64,000 nucleotides of DNA from Anthopleura xanthogrammica (lineage: Eukaryota > Cnidaria > Anthozoa > Actiniaria > Actiniidae): contig OZ025217.1 in the NCBI GenBank assembly GCA_964019055.1, forward strand, positions 126,501-190,500. Direction: 5' to 3'. Made by a program: the position numbers and the translations under genes. Under the pieces are notes generated by a model. It had not been told where the DNA came from, made no database searches, and was given only the letters and a program-made list of their open reading frames with translations. Of the stretch, positions 12,527 to 23,600 are shown one piece after another (within the stretch, counting starts at the first letter, position 1; every line of letters starts with the position of its first letter).

Positions 12527-12843
12527 GGGAGCATTCATTTTTTAGGAGGGGGGGGGGGGGCCGGAGGAATTAGAGGAATCAAGCAGAAAAAAAATGCTAG
12601 CCCCCATGGTAAGGAATTGAATATTTCGATAACCCCCCCCACTTCCAAATATAAAAATTTTCTAGCCCCCCCTCCCTCCAGAAAAAGACTAAAAAAAAAA
12701 AAAAACAACACTGTATTTTTATTCATGACCCCCCCTGGTTCAACATTCAAAAAAAATGTGACCCCCCCTTTTATCTAGTAATTTTTTAATGACCCCCTCC
12801 CTAATTCCTCCTGCCCCCACCCTCCTTCAAAATGAATGCTCCC
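12527..12843. mobile_element. MITE with GGGAGCATTCATTTT ends and TAA target duplication
   Basis: The 317-bp element has 15-bp perfect ends (GGGAGCATTCATTTT and its complement) and TAA on each side (12524-12526, 12844-12846). The 3-bp TAA duplication points to Harbinger-type mobilisation, though the ends differ from the autonomous element in BHMT intron 2. The interior is mainly G and C homopolymer runs (12545-12560, 12633-12640 and others) and has no coding potential. Confidence 0.75.
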
Positions 12844-12904
12844 TAAATCATTTTTTTTTTTGCTCTAGAATATACAACATTCTATATTTTTTTTACAAAT
12901 CAAT

Positions 12905-13095
12905 TTTACTGCTATTTTCATAAACATGCGAACTCGGTAGCTGCGAGCTGCACGCTGAAATTTGGTTTTTGGCTTCCGTCAATCAAAACTAATCAGTCGG
13001 TATCTTTTATATTTTTGACTGGCAGCAGTGAAAAACCAAATTCCAATGGGAAACTTGCAACTACAGAGTTCGCATGTTTATGAAAATAGCAGTAA
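12905..13095. mobile_element. Foldback MITE between BHMT and laforin
   Basis: The left arm starts TTTACTGCTATTTTCATAAA and the right arm ends in the inverse, with CATGCGAACTC continuing the match. Arms are about 35 bp plus weaker inner pairing. Confidence 0.75.
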
Positions 13096-13371
13096 CTGTG
13101 AATTAAAATGAGGGAGACGTAAGGGTTTACAGTGTATTGCCTTATTTGTGGTTTCACAAGACTGTAGTTTGTAGTTGAGGACTGGTCATAAAGTAAGGGG
13201 GTGTGCTGGCAAAACTAGAATTGAATTAGCATTTTTTTTAATGCAGGCCCATTATTAAATGCAGTTGAAAAAGTGATTACCCACCCCCAGTTTTGAAGCA
13301 AAATTGCACTGCCCCCCCTCCCCTGCCTTTGCTTTATGACCAGTCCTTTATTAAAAATCCTAGACCATAGT

Positions 13372-13572
13372 AATAGACCTCATCAGCTTGGGTGTAATGT
13401 TGTCCCATTTCAGACCATGTGTCATTCCCCAGAGTATCATTTCATTGTTTAACGGTTGCTCATGAGAAGATACATGAATATGGATACAACTCAAACAAAG
13501 AATCTTATTCTCAAGATAATGACACGTGGTCTGAAATGGGACAACATTACACCCAAACCGATGAGGTCTATT
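13372..13572. mobile_element. Foldback MITE, family B, best copy
   Basis: Arms of about 70 bp: AATAGACCTCATCAGCTTGG on the left and its inverse at the right end, continuing through GTGTAATGTTGTCCCATTTC. Lies just upstream of laforin. Confidence 0.75.
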
Positions 13573-13979
13573 GGTGAAAAGTCTATGTAGTCTGTCTTAG
13601 TAATTTTTTTTACGTTTTTCTGTGCGGTTTTGCAGTATTTGAACTCCACTTATGCTCCCCCTAAGATCACTCTAGACAAGTAGACATTTTTATCAGATTT
13701 AGCAGTCTCTGGGACTGTCACAGGAATGAGGATTTGTAATCCACACAAAAGATAGAAATTATTATCAGAAGAAAGATGCAAGGAAGTTGTACAGTTGTCC
13801 CTACCCCACCCCTATGCTGTACACTGTTGGGATCCCTTGTCCCATAATTCATATCGGCCCTAGGCAGGCCTGTTTCAGCAAACTGTCTGTTGCATTGATA
13901 GCGTGACCTTCAATTTATTTTAAATGCAGGTTTACTAGCAGGAAAAAAGCTGTTAAAAGCAATTTGATAATTGCCTGGT

Positions 13980-14933
13980 ATGAGTATCACGGTAAGGTTT
14001 AGTGTTGTTACGTTTATAGATCAGAATACTACGGTATCGGTATTAGGTTCAATAAATGAACTAGGGCGCTGGAAGCAAAAAGACAAGGTAACCTTGAAGC
14101 GAAGTCCCATATCTTTTCGTCTTGAATCAGGACTTGAACCTTCATTTTGGTATGAAGACGTCAAAATATCTTTTAGAGACCAACAGAGTTTAAATTTCGA
14201 GTACAAATTTGCAAGACAGTACGATGGCCATGCACTGGAATGGGAAGGCGAAGGTTCATGCCACAACCGTAAACACACATTGAGTTTGGACGACCAGACA
14301 TCAAGTGAACTACTTGTCAATGGACTCTATTATCTTCCTGTTGGGATTTGGATTGAGAAAGCTGGACAAGAGAATGAATTCCAACATACTACTAGATTTT
14401 TTAGCCATGTCCAACGAGAACAGATTCTACACACAAGTCAAATCATGGATAATATTTGGTTGGGTTCATGTCCACAAAAGCGCTTGCACATATTGGAGCT
14501 GAAATCTCTTGGCATATCAGCTGTTATCAACCTACAAAGCATGGAGGATGTGCAAAGACTGTGCTCGGGATTCTATCGACATCTGGAAGACATTCCCCGT
14601 GCTCTGAAGCTAGTGTACAAAGAGGAAGGTCTAGCTTACATCTGGGTTCCTGTCAAGGATCTTAGCCACGAGGCGCGCGTGGAAATGTTACCACAGGTGG
14701 TTTACTTGTTGCATGGTTTATTGAAAGCAGGCCACAACGTATATGTACATTGTAATGGTGGTGTCGGAAGATCTGTTGCTGCTGTAGCAGGATATCTCAT
14801 GTATGTCTTGAAATGGAGCCCAGTAAAGGTAGCATTTCATATGTGTTCCAAGAGACCTGTCTCTTACATTGATGCTAGAGCACTGTCTATAGCAGAAAAA
14901 GACTTCATGCTAAAATTTGGTAAAGCCTTGTAA
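13980..14933 (+). CDS. EPM2A: Laforin, glycogen phosphatase (intronless)
   Basis: A single 317-aa frame. Residues 1-125 are a CBM20 starch-binding domain (ELGRW with Trp31; LEWEGEG with Trp88). Residues 150-317 are a dual-specificity phosphatase with the P-loop HCNGGVGRS (Cys258 nucleophile, Arg264) and a candidate general acid Asp227 in VPVKDLSHEAR. The order CBM20 then phosphatase is diagnostic of laforin, which removes phosphate from glycogen; human laforin has 331 aa. The start is the ATG at 13980, where similarity begins. A possible splice acceptor (TTTTAAATGCAG) ends at 13929, so an untranslated first exon could exist. The coding part has no intron, unlike its neighbours and unlike the four-exon human gene. 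The P-loop has Gly where the human protein has Ala. Confidence 0.93.
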   Translation: MSITVRFSVVTFIDQNTTVSVLGSINELGRWKQKDKVTLKRSPISFRLESGLEPSFWYEDVKISFRDQQSLNFEYKFARQYDGHALEWEGEGSCHNRKHTLSLDDQTSSELLVNGLYYLPVGIWIEKAGQENEFQHTTRFFSHVQREQILHTSQIMDNIWLGSCPQKRLHILELKSLGISAVINLQSMEDVQRLCSGFYRHLEDIPRALKLVYKEEGLAYIWVPVKDLSHEARVEMLPQVVYLLHGLLKAGHNVYVHCNGGVGRSVAAVAGYLMYVLKWSPVKVAFHMCSKRPVSYIDARALSIAEKDFMLKFGKAL

Positions 14934-16466
14934 TACATGTTTTCTTGGGTCTAATTTCATAATTAATTAATTAATTAATTGCCCAGAGAATAGGGCAGCT
15001 AGACGACTAACTCTGTTATTAGGGAATGTGTACTGCCTCCCTTCCCCACCCATTCCCTTGAGGGGGTGACATTGATCACACACAGTAGAGAGACAACAAG
15101 CCATGTTTTAGAGTATGACGTACTGTATTACTATGGAAGCATGGATGGTTATAGTCATGGACCATCGTGGACTACACCATCGTGTATAAGTAGAGTTCAT
15201 TTTTGTTTTCAGATATGCTTCCTAGCTAGATAGTCTGCATTACTGGGGTCTAGCCCTGAGTGGTGGTTAGGGTGACAATGCAGACTAAGAAATTATCTAG
15301 CTCAGATAGAAGCTTTATTTCAAACGATTGGTTGATAGGCGTGACTCAAAAAATGAGGGCCCATAGGATTTTAAAATTGTTGATTGCTGGCCAAGCCCAG
15401 ACATCTATCATGGTGTGGCTTTTATTACATTCAGGTGTAGGGTAACTTATCACTCTTTATAGAAGGTAGTTTTTCTCTTTACCCTTTTAGGGTTTTAGGT
15501 ATCTAATAAGCCATCCCTGCCATAATCAAACAAACTTCCCTTAGCTTATTTTAGTTTTAGTCTTAAAGATTGCTTTATTTCAAAGACAAATGTATTTGAA
15601 GTTTGAGAGAGCCTGACATTCAACCATATTGTTTTTGCATACTTTATTGTAACTCAACCCCAGTTTGTCTATCTGCCCATCAGCTTTCACTTTCATCACA
15701 TATTGTACTACTGTCACTTGGGTTTAAGCATTAGGCGTGAAACATGAGAGGTTCTTCCTCCTGTTTGTCTTCAAGAAAATGTTTACTTTCAGAGCTGCTT
15801 TAACAACAACAAACCTGAATAATTTTTGGCTGAATTTGACTGGTTAAAGTCTCTCATTTCAAACTATGTTTTGTACTGTTATGTATTGTTTCATGCTCAA
15901 CTTGAACACGAACAACAGGAGCAAATTCCTCAAATCTCCCAGAAACATCTTTGCCAAACACATTTGTAAAAGCACCCAAAAAAGAATGAGAACTTTGATG
16001 ATCAATCAAATGTAATATAGTGATTGCAAGAATATCAAATGAAAGAAATCTCTAAAGTAAAGTGGTAGACACTGCAAGAATGTATGAAGAATATGAATAT
16101 AATGCCTGCTATAGAAAAAATCCATGAAAAAGTTTTTGAATCACAATCTCTTAAACTCAAATTTAATGCTGATTTCAAATCTGGAAAGAAAAAAGGTGTG
16201 TCCTGAGGTCGTTTTCGAAATATTTACGTTTACACACAAGCATATCAACAACTTTTTGAAGAAAAAGAAGCGAAAATTATGATTGCGTAGAAGCATGCCC
16301 AGTAGCTTCATTTTTCTATAGTAGGCAGCCATGTTAAGTCAATTCCTTAGATAGCATGCCATATGTCCAGTAAACAGTTGGAAGCTATTTGTGTCAAATA
16401 GAGGTATTTGTTTTTGTTTGCAATGTTCTGCTCCAGTGATATCCACTATTTTGTACAAAATAGCAG

Positions 16467-16640
16467 CAATAGCCCACTTTTGAAATTCTGGTTGAGTGAT
16501 CACACCTGACACAAAGCAATTCAAGGCAAGCCTCCAGGGAATTAAAAGAATATATTAGGATTATTTCATTTTTTCCACAGAGCCTTGTCTTGAATTGTTT
16601 TGTGTGTGATCATTCAACCAGAATATTGAAAATGAACAAT
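16467..16640. mobile_element. Foldback MITE, family A, copy 2
   Basis: Arms contain CTGGTTGAGTGATCACAC and, inverted, GTGTGATCATTCAACCAG, continuing inward through CAATTCAAG. This is the same family as 10008-10194. The outer ends read AATAGCCCACTT. Confidence 0.7.
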
Positions 16641-16811
16641 AGCCCACTTCTGAGATTTGCTTTGTTTGTCACAAATAAAAGTTTCAGTGTGGGGCTTCTT
16701 GCAAACGCTCAGTGATTTGTGACAAGAAAAGATTTAATCTAATTTAGCACGGAGCCCTGTGCTGAAACACTTGTGGGTGACAAGCCAAGCATATCTCAGA
16801 AGTGGGCTATT
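16636..16811. mobile_element. Foldback MITE with family A-like ends
   Basis: Begins AATAGCCCACTTCTGAGAT and ends with ATCTCAGAAGTGGGCTATT, its exact inverse. Inner pairing continues through TTTGCTTTGTTTGTCAC. It abuts copy 2 of family A and shares the outer ten bases, so this is a tandem or nested insertion. Confidence 0.75.
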
Positions 16812-16896
16812 AGACAATACATATTTAGGTTTGTTTCACAGATATATGGCGCAGCTCTAAAGGTATATATTACAGACTTTTTAAACATTAGTCTCT

Positions 16897-17065
16897 AATA
16901 GACGTCTTTGCCTTCATCGTTTGTTGTGCCCATTTCAGACCACGTGATGCCACTCTTGGGAGTTCATTCTTTCATGTGTAAATATCTTAACAAAAGAACT
17001 TTTCTCAAGGGAATGACCTGTGGTCTGAAATGGGCTATTTGTATATGAAGATAAAGCTGTCTATA
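16897..17065. mobile_element. Foldback MITE, family B, copy 3
   Basis: GCCCATTTCAGACCACGTG pairs with CTGTGGTCTGAAATGGGC. The outer ends AATAGACGTCTTTG and its inverse are partly preserved. Confidence 0.65.
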
Positions 17066-17651
17066 GATTATAGAATACAGATTGACTAATAATTATTGAA
17101 TATATGTTTATATAGATAAATTATTTTTATTAAGCCCCTAAATTTGGAAAGATTAATATTTTCATTGGTATTAAAATGATTTCAAATAATGGATGAATAA
17201 TAATAAAATGTCTCACTAATATAACATAAGTATAATGTTAACTATTCAGCTGGACGTGACGCTGACTTTGGAAGTGTCGGAAATCAAATCAGTATTAGCA
17301 CAAACTTAGCCTCCTAACAAACGTTCTAAGGATTGTCACATAACATTTCTCTTAGAAATGTTGCATGATGACTGGGTTTGGAAGAGCTTGGACTAACTAC
17401 CCAATTCATCAGAATTCATTATCCATCTATCTAGCAAGTCTTGGTTGCCTTAAGACATAACTTCCTCACTGCTGCAGTAATCACAGGGCATGGAAGACAA
17501 TGGTACAAATAGATCACTTGTTCGAATCCTACAAGAGAAATTAGGAAAGTGATTGTACCCTTCATGAAGCACAAGCTGTAGTTATTGTATCCTTGCACAA
17601 CATGTTAAGTACAATTCTGGAATAGTTCTGGAATGGTTGAACAGTACCAAC

Positions 17652-20600
17652 TTACCAATTTTCTGATGTCATATTGATTCTAGAATCAGAGTTGGTATCA
17701 CTTGACTGAGATAATTGATTTGCTGAGTTCTGTTTTACATAAGGTCTTCCAATCCTAAGAATACCTGCACAGAAGAAGCGTCCCATTTCTTCCAGCTCAC
17801 GTGTACCCACATGGTAGCCCTGTATTTGCAAAATGACAATAGATAAAGCAAAATGTGCTTGAGTTAACTCTTTTAGCATAGAAACTGTTTTGCAGTAGAT
17901 AGACACACCTTATATGGGCCTTGATCACATCCACAGTAAGTACTCTCCATTGTATAGCTTCTTATTACACCAATCTCCCGCCAAACAACCACGCGTGCTG
18001 CTGATTCTTTTGACGGCTCTACGATAAAACTACAGCTGCCCAAGGTGAATGCTGGCGCAATATTATGAAGAACTCTTGGCAACGTCTGGTAAGTAAGAAT
18101 ATGACATACAAAATAATGTTATCCATGACTGAGTGAGTGTCAATAGCAATTAGAGTAGACTTCGCGCGACCGTTAAACGGTACCGTACGAAATTGACGTC
18201 ATCCTGTGAACCTATCACAGCGCGCGCGCTCATTACGTCAATTTTACTGTACGGCACGCGTGTGTTACATTACCCTGTATCCCGTATCCTCCACGACATC
18301 ATTACCATCCATACTACACGTGTGTTACATTACCCTGTATCCCGTATCCTCCACTACATCATTAGTATCCATACTACACGTGTTTTACATTACCCTGTAT
18401 CCCGTATCCTCCACGACATCATTAGTATCCATACTACTTGATGAATCTGTCTCGGACATTTCTAGGCCGCCACGTTCCGTATTAGTGTTATCTGGTTGTA
18501 CATCTGCTGAAGAACTTGAAGATGACGCTAACGTCCCTGCTTTACTGCAACCATACATGAATACATTCTTTTTCCTAGAGTGACCATGAAAATCACAGTA
18601 AACCTGCAAACCACGAGAAAAAAATACATGATATTTTGCCTGGACTAATGAACTTACGATACTTTACACTGAACTACTCATGTACTCACGATAGGAGGTT
18701 TGTCGATACTCTTCAAGTACTGCAATAAACCCTTGGTATGGTATATAGTAGGATGCAGGATTATACTGGGGTTCAACCAACGTCTGTTCAGGTCGTCTCC
18801 AGATAATGAACATCGATGACTGCAAAGAAAGAAAAGCGCAGTTCCCCACATCAAGTCACTATGTACACATGCTAACAATATGCGCAACAGATTGATTCAT
18901 ACGTTAATAACGGCGCAAAATACTTCAATTCCTTACCTTCCATTTACTACACCGTCTATATTAAGCATTGGTACTATCTTGAAGATAAATCTGTCCCTTA
19001 AATTCTTGGCCGTGTAGTAAGCACTAGTTAGGAAATCCAATACACCTAAAACAATATTAAAACTAGTCACTCCTGGCTGCACCAATGAGCGCGTGTTATT
19101 ATGGTCATGTGATACAATGCATCAAAACCAATCAACGATCAGTCCTGGCTGCACCAATGAGCGCGTTATAATGGTCATGTGATACAATGCATCCAAACCA
19201 ATCAACGATCAGTCCTGGCTGCACCAATGAGCGCGTTATAATGGTCATGTGATACAATGCATCCAAACCAATCAACGATCAGTCCTGGTTGCACCAATGA
19301 GCGCGTGGTATGATGGTCATGTGATACAATACATCTAAACCAATCAACGATCAGTCCTGGCTGTACCAATCAGCAGGTGTTATATTGGTCATGTGATACA
19401 ATATATCTACTCACCCTTCATTACCCAACTAGCGTTAGTCTCACTGGGATGTACACGAGACGTCAGGAAAACGTAAGGTCGGTTTCCTACAAAGATAATA
19501 ATTGACGTTAAACCATAACGATATCCCGAGTCCTGACAGATACCGTTTTGAAATCATAACAATATCCCGGGTCCTGGCAGATACCGTTTTGAAATCATAA
19601 CAATATCCCGGGTCCTGGCAGATACCGTTTTGAAATCATAACGATATCCCGAGTCCTGGCAGATACCGTTTTGAAATCATAACAATATCCCGAGTCCTGG
19701 CAGATACCGTTTTGAAATCATAACAATATCCCGAGTCCTGGCAGATACCGTTTTGAAATCATAACAATATCCCGAGTCCTGGCAGATACCGTTTTGAAAC
19801 CATAACGATATCCCGAGTCCTGGCAGATACCGTTTTGAAATCATAACGATATCCCGGGTCCTGGCAGATACCGTTTTGAAATCATAACGATATCCCGAGT
19901 CCTGGCAGATACCGTTTTGAAATCATAACGATATCCCGAGTCCTGGCAGATACCGTTTTGAAATCATAACGATATCCCGGGTCCTGGCAGATACTGTTTT
20001 GAAATCATAACGATATCCCGAGTCCTGGCAGATACCGTTTTGAAATCATAACGATATCCCGGGTCCTGGCAGATACCGTTTTGAAATCATAACGATATCC
20101 CGAGTCCTGGCAGATACCGTTTTGAAATCATAACGATATCCCGGGTCCTGGCAGATACCGTTTTGAAATCATAACGATATCCCGAGTCCTGGGAGATACC
20201 GTTTTGAAATCATAACGATATCCCGGGTCCTGGCAGATACCGTTTTGAAATCATAACGATATCCCGAGTCCTGGCAGATACCGTTTTGAAATCATAACAA
20301 TATCCCGAGTCCTGGCAGATACGGTTTTGAAATCATAACAATATCCCGAGTCCTGGCAGATACCGTTTTGAAATCATAACAATATCCCGAGTCCTGGCAG
20401 ATACCGTTTTGAAACCATAACGATATCCCGAGTCCTGGCAGATACCGTTTTGAAATCATAACGATATCCCGAGTCCTGGCAGATACCGTTTCGAAATCAT
20501 AACGATATCCCGAGTCCTGGCAGATACCGTTTTGAAATCATAACGATATCCCGGGTCCTGGCAGATACCGTTTTGAAATCATAACGATATCCCGAGTCCT

Positions 20601-23600
20601 GGCAGATACCGTTTTGAAATCATAACGATATCCCGAGTCCTGGCAGATACCGTTTTGAAATCATAACGATATCCCGAGTCCTGGCAGATACCGTTTTGAA
20701 ATCATAACGATATCCCGGGTCCTGGCATATAGCATTTTGATAGCCTGCGTGCAGCCCGACTTTAAATCTGGTTTAGATGGTCTGCGAAACAATGCACGAC
20801 TGATTCCTTGTTCTAGACCCAGAGTTAAAGTTGGGCTGCACGCAGGCTACTCTTTTGATAACAACTTACGAAATGACTCTAGTGAGAGATCGTCCCTAGA
20901 GCGAGGTGCTGCCGTGATGGTAATGACATCACATGGGTTACCAGCCAGGGTGTGGCATAAAGTGGCACGACGGAAGAATATATCACTGTCTACAGATGCC
21001 TCCAGACGAGATAAGTGGTCCTATGATAAAGATATAAGGTTTATTACACACGACTGGTCGTGTACGGCATATAATGGTAATACTATATCTGTACCTGTAG
21101 CATGGTATAGGTGTATGGGTAATGGTAAGCCAGGTAGCACGTGTCTTCAGAGTAAGGGAATCGTATAGTAAAAGTCGTAGTAAAATAAGTTTTGCCTCCA
21201 CGGTTAGCAGGTGCATCTTCAACACGACAGTAATAATTCCTGTAGTAACAGATATTTGTTCCTGTTCTTATCCATCCTGGCCGACCAGCTAATGCTTCCT
21301 GTGTACTGTACATTATCGGCTGCATTCCTGTACAAAAAGATGATAATATTTACATATGAAGGAACTTCCTTTCCTTGCATATCAAAGCCAATGAAATAAG
21401 AGGAAAGGCAGAATAACAGTGTCTTACCAAAATTGAATTGGCTGTTGACTTTAAAACAGTTGAGAATGTTGAATTTGTAGGGAACATCAGCTTCCATGTT
21501 ACTGACCTGAAGGACATTAAAATACGAGGACAGGGTCAGAGAAAGAAAGTAACAATGGATGGATATATTTAGTCATGTTGGCCGACATACCTCAAAATAG
21601 AACCACTGATGATGACTTCGACTGTTGATGTCAGGATTCAAGATCAGGTCATATTCATGCTCTCTCACCTAAAAGAGAATAATCATGAAATATATATAAC
21701 GCGCAAAATGATTGGTTGCTTGGCGTGCCTTTCTTCTATCACGCGTAGCCTGATTGGTTGATATTTGGCCGTAAGGGTTTCATAGTGATTGGTTCATCAG
21801 GGTTTATTTACGCAAATCTACTCACCTGAATTGCTTTCCGTAAGTTTCCGCATTCGAATCTCGACTCAAACTTTAAAGACCTGCTTCCATCATCACTAGA
21901 TGTTCTGTCCGAGTCTGATGCGCTAATTAATGGAAAAATAACACTGTAAGACTACAGATATCTATTAGTAATAATTAATCCATTATTACTAAAATAACAC
22001 TGTAAGACTACAGATATCTATTAGTAATAATTAATCCATTATTACTAAAATAACACTGTAAGACTACAGATATCTATTAGTAATAATTAATCCATTATTA
22101 CTAAAATAACACTGTAAGACTACAGATATCTATTAGTAATAATTAATCCATTATTACTAACTAACCTTGAGCTGCTACTTGTGCTGCCTTTTCTGGACAG
22201 ATTTTCCTTGGTGTTGATTGGTTCTTTCAGGTTGGTATTCGATTCGGTTCCATTCCCCTTTACTAACGCGTCCAAATCAAATACCACTTTATCCAGTACT
22301 TTCTGTGGTTGAATCAATCTTTCAATGTCCCGAAAAATCATTGTCCTGAAAACAAAAGATTGCGCGTTATTAGAAGTTAACAAGGTCTGGCACTGGGTTT
22401 CTTTGGGTCTCTTTGGGTCTCTTTGGGTCTCTTTGGGTCTTGTCGGATGCTCAGTACACTATGAGGTTCAGTAGGTAACCATACCTTTGAAGACTATTTT
22501 TCTTTTGTCCAAGTAGTTCCTGTTCACTGGGTGGATAATGGCCGTATGTTTCTGGAGATGCTTGTTTGATGATTGGTAAAACACTGTGGAGATTTTCAGC
22601 AGCAGATGAGCTACGACTTGTGACACGTGACTGGTTACCAAGCCTCTCTTGACTTGTGCATTCTCGAGGTGACTGCGACGAACTAAAAACGACAAACATT
22701 AAATTGCCATGTCATATCTCGTCAACGGGTTTTGAGGTTTGGTTAAACTCAGTGAAAGGTTAAACTTAATACCTTGAACCACCATCTTGCAGCGCACTAT
22801 TCGAAAAAGAATCTGGAGCCGAATATAGATTACAAAAACTTGATAAAGGGCTTAGCGGATCATCAGAAGCAGTTGGTATCACGATAGGATCGCCTAGAGT
22901 AGGGTCACTGTACATGCAATCATCATGTTCAACCTGCAAACAACAAAGAACGCAAACTATCATGGCAATAGATAGAGCAACAGTGTACAATGACAACAGG
23001 ATAATACCTGGTATTCAACTTGCTCAGGAAAGAATTTCTCGTACATCTGCAAATCATCGCGTTCCTTCTGTTTTCTCTCCAGCGATATTTTCTCTTCATC
23101 TCCATTTTGAACTTTACTGGACGTTTCTTCCTTGTCTTCTTTAGCGGAACTACTCAAATCTTCTTCAGAATCCAAATCCGATGACTCATCTTCCCCCTCT
23201 CCACTGTCCCCTACAGCATCGTCTTCTGCTTCCCCCGTACTGTTACGAGCACTGTCTAAATCCAGGAGGGGGAATGACAGCGGAGAGGAGTAGCTGGGGA
23301 TGGGAAGTTTGTTCTTGGGGAAACATCTTCTGAGAATTTGGCTGCATATATTATTGACACCATCGAGTTCACGACCTGCAAGGATAGATCATGACCATAT
23401 AATATATATATACATATACATGTCACGAGCTGGTGACGTAGTTCATTAATTACGTGACCATATATATATATATCACGTGTTTATGACGTAGTACATTAAT
23501 CACGTGACGGAATACCTACTTTCAAGAGATTCTAATGATAACGAGTATAAGATCTTGATGCCATCTGATTGGATGAACGCCTTCTTGCCTGACTCTGTGA

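Larger units (their letters stand above)
14934..17651. other. Intergenic region between laforin and AGTPBP1
   Basis: No coding exon was recognised. It begins with an (AATT)n tract at about 14961-14980. Foldback elements fill 16467-17065 (listed separately). The remaining sequence is AT-rich and unremarkable. Confidence 0.6.

Noticed and set aside
17640..17660. Extra AGTPBP1 exon beyond the stop codon
   Set aside because: A GGTAAG at the stop could act as a donor, but no downstream exon with matching phase and similarity was recognised, so the stop was accepted.
18193..18583. Plus-strand frames over the 60-bp repeat
   Set aside because: Antisense to AGTPBP1 exon 23 and its repeated end; the minus strand has the conserved protein.
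19511..20735. Possible CRISPR array
   Set aside because: The 41-bp units are contiguous, with no unique spacers, and lie in an intron of an animal gene.
20737..21168. Plus-strand 143-codon frame
   Set aside because: Antisense to AGTPBP1 exons 18-19 and crosses a MITE; no family resemblance.
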